NCBI RefSeq assembly: GCF_001447355.1
Contig: NZ_JXBW01000011.1
Location: 1-64,000, forward strand
Direction: 5' to 3'
Length of the DNA: 64,000 bases
From: Alicyclobacillus tolerans
GTDB taxonomy: Bacteria > Bacillota > Bacilli > Alicyclobacillales > Alicyclobacillaceae
Below are positions 1 through 8,084 of this stretch, piece after piece; position 1 is the first letter of the stretch; every line of letters starts with the position of its first letter. The notes beneath the pieces were generated by a model. That model had not been told where the DNA came from. It did not search any database and saw nothing but the letters and a program-made list of their open reading frames with translations. A program made the translations under genes and the position numbers.

Positions 1-220
1 TGTCGATTCTATCGTGGCCATCTACAAACACGTTCAGGAATACGCTCAATCCGCCCCCCTTGCCACACCTAGGATAGGTTTCACTTTTATCCTTGCAATA
101 ATCACCATCTTTCTTTCACTTTACTACATAATACAACCGCCGCCTTCGATAAGGCGGCGGCAATTATGGGATGCTCCGTTATCTATCTGGATGAAGCTAT
201 GCGTTAGACTCAAACGTTGA
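1..220 (+). CDS. Possible C-terminal end of a membrane protein, cut by the left edge
   Basis: An open frame enters from the left edge (first full codon at base 2) and stops at 220. It encodes one clear hydrophobic segment (FTFILAIITIFLSLYYII) followed by a short basic tail. It has no recognisable domain. The last third of the frame runs through the inverted repeat at 137-160, which looks like the terminator of the minus-strand gene ending at 210, and the frame overlaps that gene by 11 bases. Either it is the tail of a real membrane protein or a chance reading frame; the hairpin overlap makes me lean to chance. Confidence 0.22.
   Translation, partial: VDSIVAIYKHVQEYAQSAPLATPRIGFTFILAIITIFLSLYYIIQPPPSIRRRQLWDAPLSIWMKLCVRLKR
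137..160 (-). terminator. Intrinsic terminator of the Gfo/Idh operon
   Basis: Perfect 10-bp stem (CCGCCGCCTT / AAGGCGGCGG) with a 4-base loop. Read on the minus strand it is followed by a T-rich stretch (TTGTATTATG). It lies about 50 bases downstream of the stop codon at 210. Confidence 0.75.
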
Positions 221-1403
221 AGGAGTCGCTCATATTGAGCACAGCACCATCCGCGGTCGGTTTAACGAATTGGGAACTTTTGATGAGTTCCTGCAGGATA
301 CTTTCGTACTCATCGGCGTCAAATGGCACATCGATCATCTGCTTTGTAAACGATGACAGCATGATCCCGTTCGCCAACTGGAGCCCGTTAAGACCTTCCG
401 TACCATAGGCAATGAGTGGTTCAGACGAACCGAGAATGGCGTTGAAAAAGCGATCCGCGACGACGTGGTGTCCAGTCGGCACCTTGGTGTTTACCGGGAT
501 TTCCGTGTACCAATTCTCCACATGAGCAAATCCTAGTTTTGATTCCGCAGAGAACTTGAACATGGACTCGCGATTTCGATGGAATACAATCTTTGCATCC
601 TCGTAAACCACCTTTCCGTGTTCCCCGACAATCTCCAGGCGATTCGTGCCAGGCGACTCGCCTGTCGTGACGATAAAGTGACCTATCATGCCGTTTTCGT
701 GTTCAAAGTACGCCGTGACTTCGTCCTCTACCTCGATCCTATGGTATTTACCGATGTGGGCAAAGCCGCTGATACGCAAAGGAAGGCCGAACAGCCATTG
801 GTACATGTCGAGATTGTGCGGGCACTGGTTTGTTAGAATGCCGCCTCCTTCGCCCGCCCACGTGGCACGCCAACTTCCGCTGTCGTAGTACGCTTGTGTG
901 CGAAACCAAGTTGTGTTGATCCATGTGACACGCGTTAAGCGACCGAGATCGCCGTGGTCGATAAGGTCTTTTAATTTTTGATAAAACGGATACGTTCGTT
1001 CCTGAAACATGATGCCAAATTGCAGATCGGGCTTTCTGCGCTTTGCGTCTTCGTAAGCATCGATCATCTTTTTTGCGTCGTTCAAATGAACAGCGAGTGG
1101 CTTTTCGCAAAGCACATGGATGCCGCGGGCGAAGGCGTCGATCGCGACAGGGACATGTGCGTAATGAGGTACGGCGATGATGACGGCGTCCAGTCCACTG
1201 TGATCGAACAGATCTAGATGATTGTAGTAAGGAGTTGTTCCGTAACGTCTGGCGAACGCATCCGCATGCTCGCGGACGACGTCGCACACGCCCACAACCT
1301 CGACGTGATCCATGTCCGATAAGTACGACATATGTGTCGTTCCGATATTGCCGAGACCCACCAGTCCGACTTTCACTGTACCGCTTCCATGTGATGCCGT
1401 CAT
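210..1403 (-). CDS. Gfo/Idh/MocA-family NAD(P)-dependent oxidoreductase
   Basis: About 397 residues. The N-terminal Rossmann fold carries VGLVGLGNIG, and the family lysine lies in the CEKPLAV motif near residue 100. The C-terminal half has the expected alpha/beta substrate domain. The family oxidises sugars, inositols and related polyols with NAD(P)+; the substrate here cannot be read from sequence. I chose ATG at 1403 because GGGGAG lies 9 bases upstream; the TTG at 1412 abuts that site. It follows the TIM-barrel isomerase by 17 bases, so the two form an operon, a common pairing in sugar and inositol catabolism. LigC, the semialdehyde dehydrogenase of the protocatechuate 4,5-pathway, belongs to the same superfamily, but nothing in the sequence singles out that role. 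Confidence 0.85.
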   Translation of the reverse strand: MTASHGSGTVKVGLVGLGNIGTTHMSYLSDMDHVEVVGVCDVVREHADAFARRYGTTPYYNHLDLFDHSGLDAVIIAVPHYAHVPVAIDAFARGIHVLCEKPLAVHLNDAKKMIDAYEDAKRRKPDLQFGIMFQERTYPFYQKLKDLIDHGDLGRLTRVTWINTTWFRTQAYYDSGSWRATWAGEGGGILTNQCPHNLDMYQWLFGLPLRISGFAHIGKYHRIEVEDEVTAYFEHENGMIGHFIVTTGESPGTNRLEIVGEHGKVVYEDAKIVFHRNRESMFKFSAESKLGFAHVENWYTEIPVNTKVPTGHHVVADRFFNAILGSSEPLIAYGTEGLNGLQLANGIMLSSFTKQMIDVPFDADEYESILQELIKSSQFVKPTADGAVLNMSDSFNV

Positions 1404-1420
1404 CCTTTTCAACTCCCCTT

Positions 1421-2236
1421 TTATTCCAAATTGGCCAAGTAGTCCTGTAAAATCGCTAGATGCTTGGGTAATGCCGTTTCAGCTGCTTCGATTTCCGGGT
1501 GCCACTTGCGCTCCCATTCGATACACAGGACTCCATCGTAGCCATGAGCGACAAGTGTCTGGACGATCTCGCGAACAGGCACCTCCCCTTGGTTGAATGC
1601 GACCAATTGCCACCCGTCACCGACTCTGCGTGCGTCCTTGAGGTGGACGTGCCGCAATGTCTCCCTCAAATTTTCGAAGGTCTCAGCGACGGTTTCACCC
1701 ATGCGGTATGGGTGATGAGTGTCCCACAGGGCACCGAGTGCCGAACTTCCCACTTGCGAGACGACATCGCGAACCAAACTGGAACGCGAAAAGTCGTCGT
1801 GCGTCTCAAGCAGGACGGCAACACCTAATGCCTCTGCTCGTGGAGCCACTTGTGCCAATGAGTCCGCCACATAAGCAACCGCTTGTGCATCACATAAATG
1901 ATCCCCACGAAAGGTTCCGCCAAATGTCCTCACAAAGGGTACCTCGAGGCGTGCTGCCAGCTCTATGTACTGCAGCAACTCCTTCACGTTTCGCCGCCGC
2001 TCCCCTTCATCGGCCGTTGCAAACTTCGTGGACGCCCCGATCCCGACCATCTCAACGCCGCTATCGACTGCAAGACGTTTGAGTCGCTGCTGCACGTCTC
2101 TGTCAAGTTCCGGAGAGATGACTTCGCCGTCCAAAAGGCGAATCTCAACACCGTCAAATCCGAATTGAACGGCCTTTGCAAATACTTCTTCGATGGACCA
2201 CTCGGGACACGCGAGATTGGAATATGCAATGCGCAT
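1421..2236 (-). CDS. Sugar phosphate isomerase/epimerase-like TIM-barrel protein
   Basis: 271 residues of the AP-endonuclease-2 TIM-barrel superfamily (IolE/IolI-like). Visible landmarks are the N-terminal MRIAYSNLACPEW strand, LLETHDDF and LWDTHHPYRMGE in the middle, HVHLKDARR, and CIEWERKWHPE near the C terminus; these supply the Glu/Asp/His metal ligands. Likely isomerises or epimerises a sugar, inosose or keto-acid substrate acting with the downstream dehydrogenase. The ATG at 2236 is preferred over 2242: GGAGG is 9 bases from the former and only 3 from the latter. First gene of a two-gene operon with a cre-like site about 90 bases upstream. 3-Dehydroshikimate dehydratases share this fold, so a link to the nearby aromatic genes is possible but unproven. 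Confidence 0.82.
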   Translation of the reverse strand: MRIAYSNLACPEWSIEEVFAKAVQFGFDGVEIRLLDGEVISPELDRDVQQRLKRLAVDSGVEMVGIGASTKFATADEGERRRNVKELLQYIELAARLEVPFVRTFGGTFRGDHLCDAQAVAYVADSLAQVAPRAEALGVAVLLETHDDFSRSSLVRDVVSQVGSSALGALWDTHHPYRMGETVAETFENLRETLRHVHLKDARRVGDGWQLVAFNQGEVPVREIVQTLVAHGYDGVLCIEWERKWHPEIEAAETALPKHLAILQDYLANLE

Positions 2237-2322
2237 GCACATGTTCCTCCCTGTTTGTTCAATCTAACACCAAGGTTTGCGTCCTTACTTAACAGAACAT
2301 ATGCCACATGCAAAGAGAAAAG

Positions 2323-2337
2323 AGTAAGCGCTTCCTA
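2323..2337 (-). promoter_or_regulatory. Candidate cre (CcpA) site upstream of the isomerase/dehydrogenase operon
   Basis: Minus strand reads TAGGAAGCGCTTACT, one mismatch from the Bacillus cre consensus WTGNAANCGNWNNCW, with the palindromic core AAGCGCTT. It lies about 90 bases upstream of the start at 2236. A sigma-A promoter could not be pinned down with confidence. The rest of 2237-2526 shows no gene. Confidence 0.55.
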
Positions 2338-2526
2338 CGAGGTTTGACAACCACACAGTACTAAACGATATGGATTGGACACCGAAAAAGAGGGCTTCCC
2401 CACACAACAAGTTATAAGGAAACTGAATACTGCGCCTTTTCAAACTAAAAATCCGAGCTCATCATCCGGCGCTATCCTTTACTATGCCGATAGTTTGGTC
2501 CAAAAAATTACGAGAACCACTAGCCA

Positions 2527-3366
2527 TCATAGCCTTTGCTCCAGCCGCGACACCTTTACCAGTTCCAGTATTTTTTGCGCCGTTTCCTCAATGGCGCGAT
2601 CCGTCACGTCAATAAGCGGGCAACCGAGATCCCGTACTACGGTTTCAGCATACAGAAGCTCTTCTTCGATCCGCCGTCGGTCCGCGTACTGGGCGTGCAT
2701 AGGCAATCCCATGTGCCGCAGGCGTTCACTCCGAATACGGATCATGTTGTCCACACTCATGGTAAAACCCACGATGCGTTCGCGGGGAATTTGCCGCAAC
2801 TCGCTGGGGAGGCGTACCTCTGGCACCAGGGGTAAATTTGCGACACGCACACCTTTGTGTGCAAGAAACACACTGACTGGCGTCTTCGAAGTGCGCGATA
2901 CGCCAAGTAAAACGATATCTGCGTTTAACAATGCGCGTGGATCTCGGCCATCATCCGCTTTCACGGCGAACTCGATGGCATCCACGCGCTTAAAATACTC
3001 GTCGTTGAGCGTATGCAGAAGGCCTGGCTGGCGCTTTGGATGACCGTGAAAGGTATCGATAAACGCTTGCATCATCGGCCCCATAATGTCGACGACACGA
3101 ACGCCGCGGCGAATGCTTTCCACTTTCATCATTTCGCGAAGTTCAGGCTGTACGAGCGTATATGCGATGAAGCCGCCCGAACGCTCGGCAGCTTCGACGA
3201 CATCTCGAATTTCGTCTTCCGTCCGCAGTTGTGCATATCGCACAATGTGCACGCGCCGCATGTCAAATTGGTGGATTGCCGCTTGTACGACCGCTTCCGC
3301 AGTATCGCCAAGCGAATCGGAACACACGTAAATGGTTTGCGCCTCGGCGCGCCAGGCCTCGGTCAT
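2527..3366 (-). CDS. ppsR: Pyruvate,phosphate dikinase regulatory protein (PPDK kinase/phosphorylase)
   Basis: 279 residues, DUF299/YqfL family. These bifunctional enzymes phosphorylate with ADP, and dephosphorylate with Pi, the threonine next to the catalytic histidine of PPDK. The P-loop GVSRTSKTP is present near residue 155, preceded by the family signature AIEFAVKADDGRDPR and followed by VPLVPEV. ATG at 3366 overlaps the regulator stop as ATGA with GGGGGA 10 bases upstream; ATGs at 3372 and 3384 are alternatives. The target, ppdK, is the neighbouring gene upstream of the regulator, which supports the function strongly. Confidence 0.92.
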   Translation of the reverse strand: MTEAWRAEAQTIYVCSDSLGDTAEAVVQAAIHQFDMRRVHIVRYAQLRTEDEIRDVVEAAERSGGFIAYTLVQPELREMMKVESIRRGVRVVDIMGPMMQAFIDTFHGHPKRQPGLLHTLNDEYFKRVDAIEFAVKADDGRDPRALLNADIVLLGVSRTSKTPVSVFLAHKGVRVANLPLVPEVRLPSELRQIPRERIVGFTMSVDNMIRIRSERLRHMGLPMHAQYADRRRIEEELLYAETVVRDLGCPLIDVTDRAIEETAQKILELVKVSRLEQRL

Positions 3367-4016
3367 CGCCATGTTGTCCCCCATTCCGCGACCAACCGTG
3401 CCAGGGTGGTCTTTGTGATGCGGCCCACGACAAGCGGCCGCATATCGTCCCTCTCATGCATATGTACAACAGGCAGGCTATCCACCTTATATTCGATCAT
3501 CCGTTTGGCGGCATCCACCACTCGATCCGCCGGCGTCACAGTCTCGATATTCGGGTAGCGCGTCATGACCATGCCAACCGGCAGCGTTGTAGCATTGGCA
3601 TTGCCTAGAGTAAATTTCAACATGTCTTTGCGCGACACTACACCTTGAAGCCCACCGTCATCGTCGGCCACAATAAGTCCGCCGACGTCTTCCAAAAACA
3701 TGGTGATGACAGCGTCGTGCACAGTCGTCGTCTCACGAACGATGACGGGCAGCGATTGGACATCGGCCACGCGCAAGGTGTCCCACGGTGCCTTTTCGCC
3801 GTTTGTACTCTCTTCACCAAGGAAATAGCCGACGCGCGGCTTGGCGTCTAACTTCCCAAGCATGACGAGCAAGGACAGATCGGATCGCAAGGTTGGGCGG
3901 CTGACGCCGAGCATCTCAGCGAGTTGGTCGCCCGTAATCGGCTGGTGCGTCCGCACGAGCCGAAGAATTTGCTGTTGACGAGGTGTGAGTTCGATGCTTC
4001 TCAGCTCCTCCAACAA
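3363..4016 (-). CDS. ccpN: CcpN-type transcriptional repressor (HTH plus two CBS domains)
   Basis: 217 residues. N-terminal winged HTH (residues about 10-60, including QLAEMLGVSRPTLRSDLSLL) with the family signature KPRVGYFLG, then two CBS domains that in CcpN sense nucleotides. In B. subtilis CcpN represses gluconeogenic genes under glycolytic conditions and is co-transcribed with yqfL, the same linkage as here. The start is doubtful. An in-frame stop lies at 4031, so only TTG at 4016 or 4013 is available upstream, with a weak Shine-Dalgarno. The B. subtilis protein aligns from the CTG at about 4004 (LRSIELTPRQ), just after GGAGGAG. A strong hairpin ends 4 bases before the start. Confidence 0.86.
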   Translation of the reverse strand: MLEELRSIELTPRQQQILRLVRTHQPITGDQLAEMLGVSRPTLRSDLSLLVMLGKLDAKPRVGYFLGEESTNGEKAPWDTLRVADVQSLPVIVRETTTVHDAVITMFLEDVGGLIVADDDGGLQGVVSRKDMLKFTLGNANATTLPVGMVMTRYPNIETVTPADRVVDAAKRMIEYKVDSLPVVHMHERDDMRPLVVGRITKTTLARLVAEWGTTWR

Positions 4017-4019
4017 CGT

Positions 4020-4049
4020 ACGGCCTGGCTACACGAACTGCCAGGCCGT
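4020..4049 (-). terminator. Hairpin between ppdK and ccpN
   Basis: Perfect 10-bp stem (ACGGCCTGGC / GCCAGGCCGT) with a 10-base loop. There is no T tract on the minus strand after it, and it ends only 3 bases before the ccpN start. It may attenuate or process ppdK read-through, or protect mRNA ends, rather than be a plain terminator. Confidence 0.5.
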
Positions 4050-4120
4050 CCAAGATGGCCTCTTCGCCACCATTGTACACCATGTCTATGTTTTGCGGCG
4101 CAATCGTTTTACACACCTAG

Positions 4121-6811
4121 TCAGCCGATCCGCTCGTTCTGCAGGGCCGCCTGTGCCGCCGCAATGCGCGCCACCGGGATGCGGAACGGCGAGCAACTCA
4201 CGTAGTCGAGTCCAAGTTCCTCACAGAACGCAATCGAGGCTGGGTCTCCCCCATGTTCGCCGCAAACCCCCGTTTTCAAATCGGGACGTCGTGACTTTCC
4301 TGATTCGACTGCCCATCGTATTAACCGTCCAACCCCACGCGTATCCAGTGTTTCAAACGGATTCGAAGAAAGGATATCGCGATCGAAATAGACGTTGAGG
4401 AACTTCCCCTCTGCATCGTCGCGACTAAACGCGAATGTCATCTGCGTCAAATCGTTCGTTCCAAACGAGAAGAACGATGCATCTTCCGCAATTTCGTCTG
4501 CTGTCAAGGCGGCGCGTGGCACCTCAATCATCGTTCCGATCCGGAAATCGATCGTCACACCCAGCCGTTCCATCACAGCCTGCCCGACCCGTTCCATACG
4601 TTCGCGCAAGTGGCGCAACTCCTTCGTCGAACCGATGAGTGGAAGCATGACCTCCAACTCGACCTGAATACCACTTTCAACGGCTCGTGCCACGGCTGTC
4701 ACGATAGCTTCCATTTGCATGTCGTAAATCTCAGGGTAGACGATGCCAAGGCGAGAGCCGCGCAGCCCCATCATCGGATTGGCTTCGCGCAAGTAGCGAG
4801 CTTGGCGCAGCAATTGTTCGACCTCGGCGATCTCGCTTGCACTCGCAGCCTGTGCCCGCAACCGCCCAAGTCTTGCGGCCAGTTCTTCTTCCCGTGGCAA
4901 AAACTCGTGTAAAGGCGGATCGAGCAGGCGGATCGTGACAGGAAGTCCGTCCATCGCGCGGAAAATCTCGGTAAAGTCTGCCACTTGCAGCGGCAGGAGT
5001 TCGTCCAAAGCCGCCTTTCGCTCCACAGCATCGGTCGCCAGAATCATCCGCTGTACCAGCGGTACGCGAGCGGGTGATAAGAACATGTGCTCCGTGCGGC
5101 AGAGGCCGATGCCTTCCGCACCAAATTCGCGAGCACGGCGCGCATCTTCAGGTGTGTCGGCATTCGCCCGGACGCGCAAGCGGCGAACTTGGTCGGCGAT
5201 GGCAAGCAATTCATTGAGCTCGTTTGCCATTTGCGCTTCGGCGAGCGTACCTTGGCCAATAAACACCATCCCCATGCCGCCATCGACGGAAACCCAATCG
5301 CCCTCGCGAAGCATGACTTCACCGGCACAAAGCGTGAGCTCTTCCAGGTCAATGCGAAGATCATCGCAGCCGCAGACGGCAGGCTTGCCGATGCCACGAG
5401 CGACGACCGCTGCATGGCTGGTCATTCCGCCGTGCAGCGTCACGACGCCTTCAGCTGCAAGCACGCCGTGGATGTCTTCAGGCGTCGTCTCCGGCCTCAC
5501 CAAAATCACCCGTTCCCCACGCCCCGCCCACGCGACAGCCGTATCAGCGTCAAAGACGATACGCCCGACGGCCGCTCCGGGCGAGGCTGGCAAGCCTTTT
5601 GTGAGAACAGCAAGCCCATCCGTGGATTGTAGCCGCCTGTAGAGCAGTTGTCGCAAATGCTGTGCATCGACGCGAAGTAACGCTTCTTGCGGCTGTATAA
5701 GTCCTTCGTGCACCATGTCGATCGCGATTTTGACTGCGGCCTGTGCCGTACGTTTGCCGTTTCGCGTCTGAAGTACATATAACCTGCCGCACTCGACCGT
5801 GAATTCGACATCTTGCATGTCGCGAAACCTGGTTTCCAACTGGTGTGCAACGGTTATCAGCGAATGATACACCGTCGGCATTTTCATCGCCAACTCTGCG
5901 ATAGGTTGCGGTGTGCGCGTGCCGGCGACAACTTCCTCACCTTGAGCGTTGACAAGGAATTCTCCGAAGAGCGCCCGTTCGCCGGTTGCAGGGTGGCGCG
6001 TGAAGATGACGCCTGTGCCACTGTCTTCACCCATATTGCCAAAGACCATTGCCTGTACGTTGACGGCGGTGCCAAGATCCTCGCTCAAGTTATGCAACTT
6101 TCGGTACACCATTGCGCGTTGGCTGCGCCACGAACGAAAGACCGCTTCAATAGCCAGTCGCAACTGTGTGTGTACGTCCTGCGGGAACGGTTCGCCGACG
6201 CGCTCGGCATACACGCGCAGACATGTGGCGACAACTTCCTTCCAGGCGTCGGCTGCCAAATCGCCTTCGAACTTGCAACCGTGGCGTGCCTTTGCACTCT
6301 GCAAGACGTGTTCGAACGGATCGAGCGGCACGTGAAAAACGACATTTGCGAACATTTGTATGAGACGACGATAGGAGTCGTAGGCAAAAGCGGGGTTTTG
6401 CGACTGGTACGCCAAAGCGCGAACCGTTACATCGTTGAGACCTAAATTGAGGATGGTATCCATCATACCGGGCATCGACACGGGGGCCCCGGAGCGCACA
6501 GAGACCAACAGAGGATGAAATGCATCCCCAAACCGCTTGCCCGCCGTTCGTTCGAGGCGCAACATGGCCATGGAAACATCGCTTTGCAGATAGTCGGGCA
6601 AACGTTCGCCTGCTTCCCAAAACGCCTTGCAAGCTTCGGTGGTAATCGTAAAGCCAGGTGGCACAGGCAATCCCCACTGCACCATTTGGGCAAGATTTGC
6701 GCCTTTTCCGCCAAGCCTGGTGCGATCGCGCGGATCGGCCTGATCAAACGCATAGACCCAAACGGAACGAGCCTGTTGCTCCTGTATGGTGACATCGTCG
6801 ATTCTTTCCAT
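4121..6811 (-). CDS. ppdK: Pyruvate, phosphate dikinase
   Basis: 896 residues, full length for the family. Catalyses ATP + Pi + pyruvate to PEP + AMP + PPi, reversibly, in the cytosol. N-terminal ATP-grasp domain (about 1-350) with the GTGVIFTRHPATGE signature; swivelling phosphohistidine domain with GGMTSHAA (catalytic His about residue 466, the preceding Ser/Thr being the regulatory site); C-terminal PEP/pyruvate TIM barrel with GVCGEHGGDP (active-site Cys about 850). ATG at 6811 has GGGAGGG 6 bases upstream. It is followed by ccpN and the PPDK regulator on the same strand and diverges from glpX, so both directions of the PEP/pyruvate node sit together with their control proteins. Confidence 0.97.
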   Translation of the reverse strand: MERIDDVTIQEQQARSVWVYAFDQADPRDRTRLGGKGANLAQMVQWGLPVPPGFTITTEACKAFWEAGERLPDYLQSDVSMAMLRLERTAGKRFGDAFHPLLVSVRSGAPVSMPGMMDTILNLGLNDVTVRALAYQSQNPAFAYDSYRRLIQMFANVVFHVPLDPFEHVLQSAKARHGCKFEGDLAADAWKEVVATCLRVYAERVGEPFPQDVHTQLRLAIEAVFRSWRSQRAMVYRKLHNLSEDLGTAVNVQAMVFGNMGEDSGTGVIFTRHPATGERALFGEFLVNAQGEEVVAGTRTPQPIAELAMKMPTVYHSLITVAHQLETRFRDMQDVEFTVECGRLYVLQTRNGKRTAQAAVKIAIDMVHEGLIQPQEALLRVDAQHLRQLLYRRLQSTDGLAVLTKGLPASPGAAVGRIVFDADTAVAWAGRGERVILVRPETTPEDIHGVLAAEGVVTLHGGMTSHAAVVARGIGKPAVCGCDDLRIDLEELTLCAGEVMLREGDWVSVDGGMGMVFIGQGTLAEAQMANELNELLAIADQVRRLRVRANADTPEDARRAREFGAEGIGLCRTEHMFLSPARVPLVQRMILATDAVERKAALDELLPLQVADFTEIFRAMDGLPVTIRLLDPPLHEFLPREEELAARLGRLRAQAASASEIAEVEQLLRQARYLREANPMMGLRGSRLGIVYPEIYDMQMEAIVTAVARAVESGIQVELEVMLPLIGSTKELRHLRERMERVGQAVMERLGVTIDFRIGTMIEVPRAALTADEIAEDASFFSFGTNDLTQMTFAFSRDDAEGKFLNVYFDRDILSSNPFETLDTRGVGRLIRWAVESGKSRRPDLKTGVCGEHGGDPASIAFCEELGLDYVSCSPFRIPVARIAAAQAALQNERIG

Positions 6812-6933
6812 GACCAGCCCTCCCTATCGTTCAAACATGAAATGCTGAATTGCATGAATGATTGGTACCATAGAAATAACACACTTTTAATTATGACGCA
6901 ATATTTACGATGATGCGTTGATTTAGACACAAG

Positions 6934-6945
6934 TATGATGTCATA
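6934..6945. promoter_or_regulatory. Palindrome in the ppdK/glpX divergent region
   Basis: TATGATGTCATA forms a TATGA-N2-TCATA inverted repeat within an AT-rich 236-base divergent region. A possible ppdK promoter on the minus strand is TTGCGT, 17 bases, TATTTC, starting about 6890. The palindrome may be an operator for either gene. It matches the published CcpN motif only partly, so no regulator is assigned. Confidence 0.3.
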
Positions 6946-7047
6946 ATAAAAAAAACAACAGGATGGTCTGTTTCGCGAATACATCTGAATGATGCGATGC
7001 GCAGCTTACATTGAATGGGGTTTAGCGTCTGGGAGGGAAATCTGAAC

Positions 7048-8016
7048 ATGGAGAGAGAATTAGCACTCGAGTTGGTTCGCGTAACGGAAGCTGCCGCGCT
7101 TGCGTCCTGCTCGTTTGTTGGCCGCGGTCACTGCGACGGCGCGGATGGAGCTGCCACCGAGGCCATGCGAGAAATGCTGAAATCGGTGGACATTCGCGGC
7201 ACCGTCGTGATCGGTGAAGGTGAAATGGACGAGGCACCCATGCTTGCGCAAGGCGAACAGGTAGGTAACGGGCAGGGGCCAGATGTCGATGTCGCCGTCG
7301 ATCCGATAGAAGGCACTACGATGTTGGCGAAAGCCCTGCCCAATGCCATGTCTGTCGCGGCCATCGCGCCGCAGGGCCAACTCCTGACTGCACCTGATAT
7401 ATATATGGAAAAACTCGCTTGCGGTCCACGTCTGCGCGGTCTGCTCTCACTCGATGCCCCTCTTCCCGTGACCCTGCAAAAAGCCGCGCAAGCGCTCGGC
7501 AAACCGCTCCAAGAGTTGACCATTGCGGTCCTTGAGCGCGATCGGCATCGCGAACATATCGAGCTTGCTCGCCGCCTTGGTGTGCGCGTCAAACTGCTGG
7601 CCGGTGGCGACGTGATTGGCGCCATCGCAACGGCATTGCCACGCGGTGGCACCGACCTATACATCGGCTCCGGCGGCGCGCCCGAAGGCGTACTGGCAGC
7701 CGTCGCGCTACGTTGCCTCGGCGGCGACTTTCAAGGGCGGCTTTTGCCAGAAACGAGAGAACAGCGCGATCGCTGCCTAAAGCTTGGCATCAAGGACCCA
7801 ACACGAACCTTGCAATTGCACGATCTCGCAGGAAATGACGACGCCATTTTTGCGGCGACCGGCATTACGGATGGGGATTGGTTAAACGGAGTAACGCGCG
7901 AAGGCGACTACCTACACACGCATTCGGTTGTGTTGCGTGCCGGCACCGGCACCATCCGCCACGTGAATGCGATTCACCATCGCCCGCTGCAAGTTCGCCT
8001 TGCGCAATCGGGATGA
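7048..8016 (+). CDS. glpX: Fructose-1,6-bisphosphatase class II
   Basis: 322 residues. Hydrolyses fructose 1,6-bisphosphate to fructose 6-phosphate, the committed step of gluconeogenesis, with Mg2+ or Mn2+. Family motifs seen are VIGEGEMDEAPML, the metal-binding VDPIEGTT, and GSGGAPEGVLAA. ATG at 7048 is chosen because GGGAGGG lies 10 bases upstream; an in-frame start further upstream at 7015 has no ribosome site. Divergent from ppdK and monocistronic, ending at the strong hairpin at 8031. Placement beside ppdK/ccpN/ppsR suggests coordinated control of gluconeogenic flux. Confidence 0.95.
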   Translation: MERELALELVRVTEAAALASCSFVGRGHCDGADGAATEAMREMLKSVDIRGTVVIGEGEMDEAPMLAQGEQVGNGQGPDVDVAVDPIEGTTMLAKALPNAMSVAAIAPQGQLLTAPDIYMEKLACGPRLRGLLSLDAPLPVTLQKAAQALGKPLQELTIAVLERDRHREHIELARRLGVRVKLLAGGDVIGAIATALPRGGTDLYIGSGGAPEGVLAAVALRCLGGDFQGRLLPETREQRDRCLKLGIKDPTRTLQLHDLAGNDDAIFAATGITDGDWLNGVTREGDYLHTHSVVLRAGTGTIRHVNAIHHRPLQVRLAQSG

Positions 8017-8030
8017 AGAAAACTAGAACA

Positions 8031-8076
8031 AATAGCCTGCTGCTGGCCATCACGACTCGCCAGCCAGCAGGCTATT
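8031..8076. terminator. Bidirectional terminator between glpX and the DUF1932 gene
   Basis: Long stem (AATAGCCTGCTG.TGGC against GCCA.CCAGCAGGCTATT) with an 11-base loop, between two convergent genes that end at 8016 and 8085. The minus strand continues TTGTTCTAGTTTTC. Confidence 0.8.
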
Positions 8077-8084
8077 CTCGCTTG

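Noticed and set aside
2375-3043. 222-codon plus-strand frame opposite ppsR
   Set aside because: Antisense shadow with Ser/Arg-rich composition and no family.
4935-5642. 235-codon plus-strand frame inside ppdK
   Set aside because: Antisense to the well-conserved middle of PPDK; low-complexity Ser/Arg/Pro product.
6934-6945. CcpN operator
   Set aside because: Only partial agreement with the CcpN motif TRTGHYATAYW; kept as an unassigned palindrome.
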